Source: Oxytricha trifallax (taxonomy: Eukaryota > Ciliophora > Spirotrichea > Sporadotrichida > Oxytrichidae). From it: a stretch of 64,000 nucleotides of DNA. This document shows, piece after piece, positions 23,625 to 33,605 of this stretch (positions are counted from its first letter, which is position 1; every line of letters begins with the position of its first letter). The notes below the pieces were generated by a model. It was not told the origin of the DNA. It ran no database searches and saw only the letters and a list, made by a program, of their open reading frames with translations. A program made the translations under genes and the position numbers. Location: contig ARYC01002624.1 in the NCBI GenBank assembly GCA_000711775.1, forward strand, positions 1 to 64,000, written 5' to 3'.

Positions 23625-24388
23625 ATGGAGTCTATGAATGATGCAATGAAGAGAATTTAATCTCAAGATTTAATAGGAAAATTTCGAAGTAAAGAGGACC
23701 TTTATAGATATTTGGTATAGCAAGGTAAGTTCTTAAGTAAGATTAATAAATCCATTATAGTTGGATTGTTCTTGTCTACTTAGGAGGGAACTAAAATCTC
23801 ATTCTTAAAAGCCTTACTGAGTGAAGAGAAAAAAGCATTTAAGTCTAATGAAAATAGGATGATAGAGATCCCTAACTACCCTGAATATCAGTGACAAACC
23901 TATATGACGATGATATGAGTGATCCAGACGTAGCTCTCTAATAAGTTGCCGGAGCGAAACTTCTTCTTTGGTGTTCTTGCAACTCTGAAACCTGAGTACT
24001 TAAATGAAGTTATTTAAGAAGCTCACAAGAAACGATACAGCATCTCTCCTGAAGAAAAAAAGAAGCAAGGTATTAAAATAAGTGATACCTGGCTGTTGGA
24101 ACTTCAAAAGCATCCTTTCATTTCAAGTAAGCTTTGCCTTCTAATTTTATAGAAAAACCTGGTACTGCTATATACTTGATGAAAGAGCGCAGCAAATTAA
24201 ACAGAGAGAGAAAGTCTCAAGTAAAGCATGAATTGAGTAAGAGACTCTTCAAAGATTTCTAAAAGCCAGACGATATGAACATAGATGCAGGAGCTGGCAC
24301 TAAGAGAAGAAACATAGGCCCAAGCAAGCCTTAAGAGGAAGAAAAGAAAGAGAAGCCAAATCCCTTTACGGGCAAATTTAATATGTGA
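23625..24388 (+). CDS. TBE 22 kDa protein
   Basis: ATG 23625 opens MESMNDAMKRIQSQDLIGKF. Readable blocks are KEDLYRYLVQQGKF, GTKISFLKALLSEEKK, RNFFFGVLATLKPEYLNEVI, ISDTWLLELQKHPFIS and, after the intron, KKPGTAIYLMKERSK, ending ...NPFTGKFNM at TGA 24386-24388. A 26-nt intron (24127-24152, GTAAGC...TATAG) restores frame exactly. The predicted size is about 27 kDa. Two TGA codons (23892-23894 and 23916-23918) lie in an otherwise continuous frame. It runs tail-to-tail with the transposase with only 6 bp between stops. The function of this TBE protein is unknown. A diverged copy lies at 27540-28200. Confidence 0.8.
24127..24152 (+). other. 26-nt intron in the TBE 22 kDa gene
   Basis: GTAAGC...TTTTATAG with removal bringing the total from 764 to 738 bases, an exact multiple of three. 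Such tiny introns are normal in ciliates. Confidence 0.7.
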
Positions 24389-24394
24389 ACTTAT

Positions 24395-25439
24395 TCATTC
24401 GCTTAAATCTAAAACTTATTTATATACACAAAATCTCCCTTCTCTTGCGCATACTTTAGCTTTATCATCGCTGACTCTCTTAGCAGCACTCTTAATAAAA
24501 TCGACTGCATCTATCTTTAAATCATGCATCAGATGGTAGAGCAGCAATTTCTTATCATGACCTTTCAATAATCCTTAGTATAATTCAATTCTATTGAACT
24601 AAGGGCTGTAAGGAACATTAAATACAGGTGTTATGTTTAGCCTTTCATATTCCTTCCTTGAGTCTTTAGTTTTATGAACAAGTTATCAACGAAGAGAATA
24701 ACCTCTTAGTCAGCGTACTTATCCATGAGTTATTGCAAGAACTTAATATATATTCAGTCTTTATAGAACGAGTGTGAATAACATAAGTCTCGAGGCTACT
24801 ATCTTCACTTATTCCACCAAGAATAGCCTGAGTTTGAACCTTAACCTTTTAGTCATAAACTTCTATATTACTATGCCTCTTGTACCATGACCTTGATATA
24901 AAAGTATTGAATGTAAATACAGCTTCAATAGCGTATATGAACTTTATATTATGCTCTTAAGATTTCTGCATTTAATCGAGTATATAATTTAAATTAGTCT
25001 TATAAAATGGAACATTATAGTCAATCACTCTCTTAATGCGATTGACTGTCTTGTAAGATATTCGGTACTTTTTATATATGTTAGCTATCGATTAAGCAGA
25101 TATGTGAAGCTCATTAGAATGGCGATGAAACATCACAGCTCTCTAGGCTAGAGAAATGAGCCCAGTATTTAAGAGCCTTATCATTTATAAGATATTTAAA
25201 GATGATGCTGCTAAAATTTTAAGGGTCTCTTAGGCTTAGAATTAAGATGCTATCTCTTTAAATTCAATGCTAATAGACAGTGAGACCTCACAGTTTGCAG
25301 GAGATTTATGGAGTAGCTTTGCTTTAGACGTTTAATTCAGAATAGGCTTGAGGTATTCACAATATTTATCACATCCATATCGCAACTTAAATAATAAATC
25401 TATATACTCACTGTCATAAACTGAACCCAAACCTCGCAT
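24395..25439 (-). pseudogene. TBE 42 kDa transposase (Tc1/IS630-type DDE), slightly broken
   Basis: ATG 25439 opens MRGLGSVYDSEYIDLLFKLR. A helix-turn-helix-like part, AQSIANIYKKYRISYKTVNR, leads to the catalytic core: KFIYAIEAVFTFNTFISRSW, VQTQAILGGISEDSSL, VILFVDNLFIK (second Asp) and NVPYSPQFNRIELYQ (final Glu), which is DDE Tc1/mariner architecture. Where the first Asp-Glu pair is expected the sequence reads Ile-Glu. The frame slips at an (AT)n run near 24750 and again near 24665. Stop TGA is 24395-24397. The enzyme family cuts and rejoins transposon ends; in hypotrichs TBE transposases also take part in genome rearrangement. This copy is unlikely to be active. Confidence 0.88.
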
Positions 25440-25442
25440 TTA

Positions 25443-25577
25443 CTCACTTAAAATACTAATATTTAAACATTAAACCCCTACATAAACCCTATTAAAACCC
25501 TAATAAAGTATGCGCTAATAGTCTACTTTTATCAATCAAAAACTCAATCAAACTACTGAAAGGGTTTTGGGGTTTTG
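25443..25577 (-). repeat. TBE right terminal inverted repeat
   Basis: Mirror of 20396-20530, ending ...GGGTTTTGGGGTTTTG. The transposase ATG (25439) lies only 4 bases inside it, so the repeat probably holds the transposase promoter. Confidence 0.9.
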
Positions 25578-25715
25578 ATTCTCAAGCTTTAATTCATTAA
25601 TTGTTTCAATTATTTTATTTATAAATAAGGTTAAGGCCTATATTCATGACTACAACAACCACAGGTTAGTTCATCAAATATTGTTTTACCAATCTAAAAT
25701 TATTCAACCTAATTC

Positions 25716-26672
25716 ATGAAGATCGATCTTTAATCAGCGAAAGACTTCACTGAAAAGCTTATGATTGAATTGAAGAGCTCGAGGGTGGCTATAAAAGATT
25801 CTGATATCAAAAATTTGCTAGTCAAGTTTTCAGGACTAACTCCGAGGACTATCCGAAGACTATAGTCATCCAGTAGATCTTCATGATTAACAAAAGATGA
25901 CTAGCCCAATCCAGATTTCGCAATCTTAGCCTTGATCAGTTCGAGTATCTAATCAGAGAAGACACACTTCAGCATTGAGTTGAGCTCACTTTGAGAGAGC
26001 GAGTAGTAATGTTTCACAGATAGTACCCAGAATCTATGATAAGTCCTTAAACTTTGCAAAGGCTATATAAAAGACAGGGGATTAAATTTAAGACTATCAA
26101 GCTTGTAAAGAGAAGCGATTCTATCTCAATTTAGAAGCTTACCGCCTTAAAGATTATGATGAGGACAATTTTCCTCAGAGAGCTCGAGCATAGCGCAATA
26201 ATTGTCTTCTTTGATGAGGCGATTTTTTCACTAGCGACTCAGCTAATTCGATCATGAGCCAAGCCTTATTCTCACCCTTTTCTCAAGGATTGAAGGTCTG
26301 AAATCACTACCTATGCATTACTAGCTTGAGTGTCTAGAGAAATAGGATTTGTGCATTACAGAATTTTCAAGCTGTCTGTGAGAAATCCTGAGTTTGTCTA
26401 TTATCTAAAAGAGCTCAGATAGAAATTTCCTCATCAAAGACTTTGTGTTTATGGATAATATCTCAGTGCACCGAAGTAAGATCACCCATGATTGCATGAA
26501 TGATTTAATGATTACTCAAATCTTCAGTGAATCATATTTTATTCAATATAATGGGATTGAAACCTCCTTTTACACTGCTAAGCAGATTTATAAGAAAGAA
26601 ATGAAGAAGACTTAATGGGAATCAAAGACCAAAGGTGAAGTAATGTATTTGAAGCTCAATCGAGTAAGTTGA
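25716..26672 (+). pseudogene. DDE transposase of the second TBE-like element
   Basis: Starts MKIDLQSAKDFTEKLMIELK at 25716. The catalytic core is clear: VVMFHRQYPESMISPQTLQR, AIIVFFDEAIFSLATQ (first Asp), IGFVHYRIFKLSVRN, DFVFMDNISVHRSKI (second Asp) and YFIQYNGIETSFYTAKQI (Glu), ending at TGA 26670-26672. This is Tc1/mariner-like DD(x)E. Three in-frame TGA codons stand at RS-AKPY, LKD-RSE and LLA-VSRE, the first matching the conserved Trp after the first catalytic block in such transposases. Frame changes occur near 25990 and 26430. Ordinary TGG-to-TGA decay explains this most simply. Confidence 0.8.
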
Positions 26673-26745
26673 TAAAACATAAAGAGAATTAAGGGATGTA
26701 ATAAATCCTTAGTGCATAATGACTATACTAAACCTATCATTAAAT

Positions 26746-27520
26746 GGGAGGGGGTCTAAGTCGGTGCAAAAATTTTTCACAAAAAACGTCAAAATTCCAA
26801 GTCGGTGCAGGATCAATTTTCGACAAAGTTGACCTATCTGATCATCTTACCCCCCCATTAAAAGTATCATTATTTATTAAAATTTATTTATCATCTTCTG
26901 AATCGGACTCCATCAAGACATCTCAATTATAAGATACAAATATTTTTATTAAAAATCTCATATTATTTTTAAAAAAATTATTTTTTTTCTGTTGCAGATA
27001 TTTGTTATAAGTAAAAAAAAATAAAATATACATTCACAATAAAATCTAATTAGTCAATTAAGAACATCATTATTATTGGCTAAAATTAATGATTTCTATC
27101 ATTAAATCAAATCTCAACCCTGGTTTGTGTAATTCAAAAAGGCATTTATTCAAGCGAGCCAATAATAATGATGTTCTTAATTGACTAATTAGATTTTATT
27201 GTGAATGTATATTTTATTTTTTTTACTTATAACAAATATCTGCAACAGAAAAAAAATAATTTTTTAAAAATAACAAGTGATTTTTTAATAAAAATATTTG
27301 TGTCTTATGATTGAGATGTCATGAAGAAGTCCGATTCAGAAGATGAGAAGTAAATTTTAATAAATAATGATACTTTTTATGGGGGATAAGATGATCAGAT
27401 AAGTCAATTTTGTCGAAAATTGATCCTGCACCGACTTGAAATTTTGACGTTTTTTGTGAAAAAAATTTTGCACCTACTAAGCATTTTGAAAAATCTTTTG
27501 CACCGACTTAGACCCCCCTC
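26746..27520. mobile_element. 775 bp foldback element with TTAAAT target duplication
   Basis: Ends are GGGAGGGGGTCTAAGTCGG and CCGACTTAGACCCCCCTC, flanked by TTAAAT on both sides (26740-26745 and 27521-27526). The two arms mirror each other over about 330 bp, leaving a unique centre of roughly 90 bp at about 27075-27160. GTCGGTGCA recurs within each arm. It has no coding capacity. It sits precisely between the stop codons of the convergent transposase and 22 kDa-like genes of the older TBE, a typical safe landing site. Confidence 0.88.
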
Positions 27521-27539
27521 TTAAATCATCATCTCTTGA

Positions 27540-28200
27540 TTCTACTTGCTTAGAGTCATCTGTTAAATATTGATTATCTGCATTGTAGTATCCGCTTATC
27601 TCTTCCTCTTTGTTATATTCCTGTTCTCATCCTGACTATGTAAAAGTGGTTTCCTAACTCTCATTAGTCTGACGCTATTTCAAATGACTTATTTTGGGAT
27701 TTCTATCTGCCTAGTCTTTACCTCTGCTTCATCAAGAATATTGCTTTTCCATGTTTCCCTAATTGCGTTAGTCTCAACTAATCTTGCTTGAAACAAAGGG
27801 GTGCTTGAGGAGATCCTCGAACCATTCAGGAGTAACTTCTATTCTGTTTTGTTCATATTATCTGCTCCTTCGATGTGGCGCACCTTATGTGCTTGTTCCA
27901 CGACTCCTTTTAGGTAGTCCGGTTTAACTGTGCCAAGGATTGAGAATAAGAAACCTCTTTCAGTTAGTTCCTTTAATTTCAATCTAAGGAGGGAAGATAC
28001 TAGGACACTAGGTCTTCTTACATTGCTTCTTGGTGCAAATTATTAACTGTGAGCTTTTGGTAAAACGGAACATGCATGCTGTGAATCAATTCTTGCTTCA
28101 GTGCTTTGTTTTACCCATTTAGTATTAATTTTAAGAACGCGATTCTTGTTGACTGGTAAATTGGGAGATAAAAGTTGACTATAAAATGGATAAATTATCA
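27540..28200 (-). pseudogene. Diverged TBE 22 kDa-like gene
   Basis: The minus strand reads RIAFLKLILNGQNKALKQEL, then TERGFLFSILGTVKPDYLKG, VVEQAHKVRH, and TPEWFEDLLKHPFVSSKIS. These align in order with KISFLKALLSEEKKAFK, ERNFFFGVLATLKPEYLN, VIQEAHKKRY and ISDTWLLELQKHPFIS of the 22 kDa protein at 23625-24388. At least two frame changes are present. The match identifies the whole 25.6-30.2 kb region as TBE-related. Confidence 0.75.
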
Positions 28201-28689
28201 GGCAAAATTTCTAACGATGCTAAGTATTGTAGCGAATATGTCAACCTTCGATTTAAATCTTTAGAGAAGTTCTTCACTTTTCACGAATCTCTTTTTAAGA
28301 ATATATTCCTCCATTCTATTAATTTAGTTATTGACTAGTCCTTAATTAGTCTTAATTGATGATAAGTTTAATTTAAATAGAAGAGTAATACAACTTATTT
28401 CTTATAATTTGAATAATAATAGGAAGTAATAGTTATTTTTTATTTGAAAATTAATTTTGTTTTTAACTCATTATACTTATTTTAAGTTAAATTAAGTTCA
28501 GGGGTTTGTTTTAGAGCAAGAAGGGTCGTTCAAGATTTTTATGATACATAAAAATTTAGAATGATTTATGGTGATTTATAATTATTATGATTTGATTAAA
28601 TAAATACTAAACTAGGCTATTTTAATTTAATTTGCGGTCATATTAATTATTTAACTAATTATTTGCTTAAATACTAAACAAGTGGATTT

Positions 28690-29410
28690 AAAATGTTTCC
28701 ATATAAATCAAAGTAGCTGAAGAGATTACACTCGCAACGATCAGAGAAAAGCTCATTACAATCAGATTCTTATATCGATGTTATTTCATAAATATATTAA
28801 ACAGGTAGTTTGAAAAGAAACTAAGTTAGAGCACCATATAAGATAATCATAAAAGGGATAAAAATGTTGAAAAGAATAGTGAGACTAAGCACCACTATAA
28901 TTGATGTTAAAGATTGTTTGCAAACAAAAGCAACTTAAACAGGCATGCCAAAGATTGCAATTCACTTACTAATTAATAAGCCTAAGAGGAGAAAAAGCAG
29001 AAATAAAATTGTTTGGCTGCTTAATCGAGAAAGGTTTCTATTTCTAGCGTCTCATCTGAGAACGATAATGAAAATGACTAAGTAGGACTACCTCCTCAAG
29101 TTTAGTTATACGTGACTATAGTCATACCTGAAGATGAGCTGAATTTAAATTAAAAATATATTAAGAATATAAGAATATGAAAACATGTCTGATCAGAAGG
29201 TGCAGTGTCATTCATTTAAAATGTAAGTTACAAAAAAGATATCTAAAAAATTAATTTTACAGTGGTGGCACCAAGATCGATGGAGAATCACATGCGAGCA
29301 AGAGTCAACAGAAGACTAAGAAAAACACAAGAAGAATTGCACTGCTAATGGAGCTAAGTATGAAGGAGAATGGAGGAATGACAAAGCTTTTTTGTAGATT
29401 TACATTTTTG
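28690..29410 (+). pseudogene. Zinc-finger part of the older TBE-like 57 kDa gene
   Basis: Around 28905-28980 it reads CQRLFANKSNLNRHAKDC, a damaged C2H2-type finger. An acidic serine-rich stretch follows (VSISSVSSENDNENDQ). A candidate intron GTAAGTTAC...TTTACAG (about 29223-29263) is followed by VAPRSMENHMRARVNRRLRK. A similar block, with the same GTAAG(T/C)TACAAAAAA donor, is found at 56875-57060. By position this is the N-terminal half of the zinc finger-kinase gene. Confidence 0.5.
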
Positions 29411-29539
29411 TTTATTACAATTACTATTGCTATTATTATTAACTAATTAGTATTTAAATTTCAACTTATTTCAAAAAAATCTTGATTATACAATAATTAG
29501 TATCCTAAGATTTAAATAGTGTAGATGATAGGGGTGTTG

Positions 29540-30110
29540 GTCAACTCAATTTCGACTATCTCATACACTTTGAGATCAATAGACTCTTCATGACTCCTCT
29601 CTACGCCTCAATACGGTAACTTGTTGGTAGCTACACCAAAATTCTATTCCTTCACAAGCAGGACTACCCAAATCAAGCTCAGCCATGAGTATTCCATTTT
29701 CTTGATTGCAGCTCACAAATAGTTGAGAATAGGATCGACCTCAAGTACCTGGTCAAAGGCCCTGGTCATATTAGACTGATCTATCCGTTCTATTCGTACA
29801 ACTTTGGTAACTACCAGAGAATATAGTATGATCCTGTGTTGACCTAGTCATTCTTAAAAACAGTTATTATAGGGTCTTCAGGACATTCATAGTCTTGGAT
29901 ATATCCATAGGAGATTAAGTCTTGTAAAAATTGTCGTGGAACCGGACTCTGAGGATTTTGAACATTGAGCACACTAGTCTTTTGACTAACCTAAAGTTGA
30001 AATCCTATACCTTCTCGAAACTTTACACTCCTATCAGCGTAGAGTTTGCCTTGGGAATTCTATGGTCGATGCTTACTGCGTGGCTTCTATTATAGTGAAC
30101 TTTATATCAA
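29540..30110 (+). pseudogene. Decayed protein kinase domain of the older TBE-like element
   Basis: Reads IRLIYPFYSYNFGNYQRI, then LQDIHSLGYIHRRLSLVKIV, a clear relic of the kinase catalytic loop (xIHxLGYIHRDLKxxNI) with the catalytic Asp changed. VDAYCVASIIVNF follows where the D-x-(Y/W)-S-hG-hhh segment of the C-lobe is expected. The frame changes between the blocks. It is catalytically dead, and its order and orientation match the kinase of the intact TBE. Confidence 0.65.
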
Positions 30111-30468
30111 CAGGAACTATTACATCAATATCTAGTCTTAAAAAATAAGGTAGTCGTGATTTGTTATATCATTTACTATAGTCCTAATTAAGACTAGTAT
30201 ATCAAAAAGATTATTCAAGCGTTCTTTATACTAAGGACTCATAGTCATGGCTACCATATGCTTAGATTTCAGACCTGCTAGATCAAGTAGACTTTAGTTA
30301 GACTTGACTCTCATGAAGATACACACTAATCATTACAGTCACATGACTAGCATGACTATCATATGTGGTCATCATTTAAAGATGCTCCCTCTAATTGATT
30401 AACAGATTAACTCAAACAATATAGATTAATTAAAGTTTATGATTCAATCCTAGTATTATCAAGGCAAA

Positions 30469-30545
30469 TATCCGCGCTTAATAAATCATATATAGATAAA
30501 TATAATTAAATCCCAAAACTTATATATATAGTTAGCGCGGATTAA
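30469..30545. repeat. Long hairpin with CCGCGCT/AGCGCGG base
   Basis: TATCCGCGCTTAA...ATATATA on the left pairs with TATATATAGTTAGCGCGGATTA on the right. A third GCGC word follows (TACCGCGCATA at 30549-30559). The CpG-rich stem is striking in this DNA. Function unknown. Confidence 0.4.
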
Positions 30546-31011
30546 TTACCGCGCATATAATCAGCACTAATTATTATCCAGGCACATAAAAATCTGGGTT
30601 TGCTTATATATGTTTATGCTAGTCCTAAAACGTGACTATAGTCCTAATATTATATTAGTCTTTAAAATTAATTTACTCATACGCTATTAAATAAGTATAA
30701 ACATATAAATATGCATTAATTTAATTTTTTAATTTATTGGAGAGTATTGCTCTCATAACAAACCTTTAAACTTTTCAAGTTAAGATTATGAATAAACCAA
30801 AATTTTAATATAAATAACTATAGTCATGACTAATTGATCAAAATCTTATATATATAATCTTTTTTATAATTATTATTGTTGTTATTGTTAAAGATTTTTA
30901 GCTGATTACTAACAAAAAAATATGAATACAGTGCTTGATGACAACAAAAAAACCTAAAAAAAAAATCTCTAAAAAAAAGAAGCGAAAAAATTAAAAAGAG
31001 ATCAGTCTTTG

Positions 31012-31210
31012 GTGGTTGGCATGCTAAACGGTCCAGGCAAGGGACATGCCTTCAGGGATACTCCTGACAAAGTCAGCCCCCTGGCTGAGTTGGGGTCCGA
31101 AGAGACTAGTCAAGACATGGGAAGAGATGACAAGGGACCCAGGAGCACCCTATGAGAGGCACAAAGGTCCAAACGACCAAAGTCGCTCCCCCAGTTGAAG
31201 AAGTACCGGA
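31012..31210. ncRNA. Candidate structured RNA or SINE head: five consecutive hairpins
   Basis: A GC-rich block of about 200 bp between poly-A-rich DNA and a (TAA)n tract. Five stems are visible in order: GGCATG 31018-31023 with CATGCC 31045-31050; TCAGG 31052-31056 with CCTGA 31063-31067; TCAGCC 31073-31078 with GGCTGA 31083-31088; GGGTCC 31093-31098 with GGACCC 31135-31140; GGTC 31166-31169 with GACC 31075+100 (31175-31178). No frame reads as a protein. The stems are strand-symmetric, so orientation is uncertain. It is not a recognisable tRNA, U snRNA or SRP RNA. Downstream (TAA)n (31290-31341) would fit a SINE tail. Confidence 0.4.
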
Positions 31211-31289
31211 GACATAAAATGTAAAAGACATGCATTTTAGGCAATATATATCACCTCAATGAATAATTCAAACTAACTAGTACATATAC

Positions 31290-31308
31290 GCTCAATAATA
31301 ATAATAAT

Positions 31309-31340
<32 letters not shown>

Positions 31341-31341
31341 A
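31290..31341 (+). repeat. (TAA)n microsatellite
   Basis: AATAATAATAATAATTAATAAT... running about 50 bases, with one interruption. Confidence 0.9.
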
Positions 31342-31344
31342 ATG

Positions 31345-33600
31345 CAATAACAACAGCAATAATTATTATATATTTAATACTAGAAATCTTTATTTCTAGT
31401 TTTCATATTCACCTTAACTTAAGTTATTCATCATCATAATCATAATAATCCTTTTTATTTTAATATTAATACAATCATCTTATTTTTTATAATATTTCAA
31501 TCATGGAAAATTTTTAAAAAGTCTAAAAATGGACAAAATGACCCCCCTATAACTTTTGAAAATGACTATATATCTGGTGTTCCAGTGTCACATTCTTGCT
31601 AAGAAACCCTAATTAAGTGGATTTGCATTATTCCACGTCAGAACCTTTAAACCATATAGTCTTGCATTTAATTTTTAACGCAGCATCACATAGACTAATG
31701 AATAAAGGTTCTTATTGCACTACGATAGGCAATTAAGCTTCATTAAAAGAATATGAATAATGGAAAATGACTTGAGGGAGACACTTGCAGAAGCAAGAAA
31801 CTTGTTACCAGGAAATAATTAAAATAGTTAATAAACTATGATTAATGCTTAATAAGTGGTAATTATTAGTTAACGAAGGTATGTTATTCATATATTTCTG
31901 TTTACTTAATTTTTAAAATTGTTATGTTTCGTTGTTAATTTACTTCCAAATGATAATCAAATAAATATATTTAAGTATTTGCTTTGCCATTCTAAGTTTC
32001 ATTTTAGTATGAAATATAAAGTCAGCTATTATAAAGTTGTAATTTCTACTTTTAATACAGTTAACTAATTTTGAATAAAAGAAATTTTATTAAGATTACT
32101 AAGACATAGTATTTTTAGAAAAAATCTTTAAACTATTAAAATTATCATAATTTTGTTTTTAGCTTTAATTTAAATAGAAATAACCTAAACTTTTGATTTT
32201 TATTTAAATCAGAAAGTTATTAATTGAAATTATTTGAATATAACAAAAAAATAAACCAATTGATCGAATTCTATGGATATTAGTTTCAATCATTAATATA
32301 CTTTATAATAAAAATTTAAATTATTATCTCCATTTAACTTTTATCTAATTTATGGTAAACTAAGTTCTTTTAAAATATTTTATTATTGAAAAGATTTCTA
32401 TAATTTTCTATACCTTTTCTCATATTTTATTTAAGGGGTAATCTCATTTTATATTGTTTTTACTTTTTTCTTATAATAATGTATTGGAAGACGAAAAATT
32501 TTTATATTAAGACAAAATTATATTTAATTTTAATTAGCAAATAAATGAATTTGAAGTAGAATTTTATTAAAAATAATATAAAATGAAGAATTACAACAAT
32601 AATCTGTTTTTTGGGGGCTCAAGGTTATGTGCCACGTCATTCACACCAGCAAAGTCATGACCCAAGGATGCAAATATTAGGTCATGTTATGACCCAGAAT
32701 ATCTCGTTATTAATTTAACTTAAACTATTCACTATTCACTATTCACTATTCACAACAATAATCTAGCTGTTAAAAAATTATCTTCAATATAAAGCATTGT
32801 TAAAGCATTTTATCATCAAGATCAAAGTTAATATCATCATACATTTTAATGGCATGAATGATTATTTTATACAATAAAAATGTATTGATAAATATGTTAA
32901 AAGGGGATATTAATGATTAATTTGAATATGAATATCTCCATTCATTTTATTTATTACGTAAAATTAATATGAAAGTTTAAATTAATTATTGATAAAATAC
33001 AAAATATCAGGAAATAATATTTACAAAATAAATTACAAACTGGCATTTAAAATGTATAAATAGGCTAGATTAGATTAATGTGCAAAAATAGCTTTAAATT
33101 AAGATAAATAATAACATTTTGCATTTTAATTATCTAACTGTCCTTCATTTTATTTTATGAAAAATTTGATTATTTTAAGTTTTCCTAAAATGTTCTATTT
33201 TAGCGAACAACTGTTTTTGTTTTTTATACTCAAATATGCGATAAGATAGGTCTAGTAGTAGAAAAATTAGAAGTACATTTAAATCACTCTCTTGTACTAG
33301 TACTATTGATGGTTATAGTAAACATTATAAAATATTCACTATCTTTATCTTTAAAAATGAAATTTTTCGGAAATAATCTTTGATACTATTGAGATAAATG
33401 CTAATAAATTTGATGATTTTAAATAGATATGTAGAAAAAATTAAGCTACTTACCTAAATGAGAAGTGATATTATTGACTTTAGCAATCAATTTTTAATTC
33501 ACGAATATAAAATTATATTCTGTTTATTTATGAATTATGATAATTTTTTATGATCGATAATAATATTAATCACAATAAAATGAATATTTAAACACAATAA
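31345..33600. other. AT-rich stretch without a recognisable gene
   Basis: It contains a tandem run of the 7-mer CTATTCA (four units at 32724-32752). A GC-richer patch is at 32607-32700. No coding block could be supported. Confidence 0.45.
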
Positions 33601-33605
33601 CACAG

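Larger units (their letters stand above)
20396..25577. mobile_element. TBE-type telomere-bearing transposon, 5.2 kb
   Basis: Ends are CAAAACCCCAAAACCC... and its reverse complement, that is C4A4 telomere repeats, inside 135 bp inverted repeats (20396-20530 and 25443-25577). The gene set is diagnostic of Oxytricha TBEs: zinc finger-kinase (20579-22011, minus), 22 kDa ORF (23625-24388, plus) and DDE transposase (24395-25439, minus). It is longer than the usual 4.1 kb because a 1.13 kb element (22033-23165) and a 94 bp palindrome (23334-23427) sit inside. Flanks are AAT on the left and ATT on the right, not an identical ANT target duplication. TBEs are cut out during macronuclear development and their transposases are implicated in genome rearrangement. 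This copy has small frame changes and looks inactive. Confidence 0.93.
25600..30200. mobile_element. Second, older TBE-like element in the opposite orientation
   Basis: Gene order is transposase (plus), 22 kDa-like (minus), zinc finger (plus), kinase-like (plus), the mirror image of the intact TBE beside it. The tail-to-tail junction between transposase and 22 kDa gene is kept, but a 775 bp foldback element has landed in it. No terminal C4A4 repeat remains, and all genes carry frame changes. Protein identity to the neighbour is low, so this is a different and much older lineage. Outer limits are approximate. Confidence 0.7.

Noticed and set aside
20396-25577. Reading the C4A4 ends as a true chromosome telomere
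   Set aside because: Inverted at both ends of one element with TBE genes between; they are transposon termini.
26744-26932. ORF at the left end of the foldback element
   Set aside because: Entirely within the inverted-repeat arm and not conserved in the other arm as protein; a chance frame.
31012-31210. Hammerhead or HDV-like ribozyme
   Set aside because: CTGA...GAA...GTC words are present but the conserved core CTGATGA and CGAAA are not; the HDV-like nested pairing was not found.
31290-31341. CRISPR or other arrays at simple repeats
   Set aside because: Triplet microsatellite without spacers; no CRISPR-like repeat-spacer pattern anywhere in the window.
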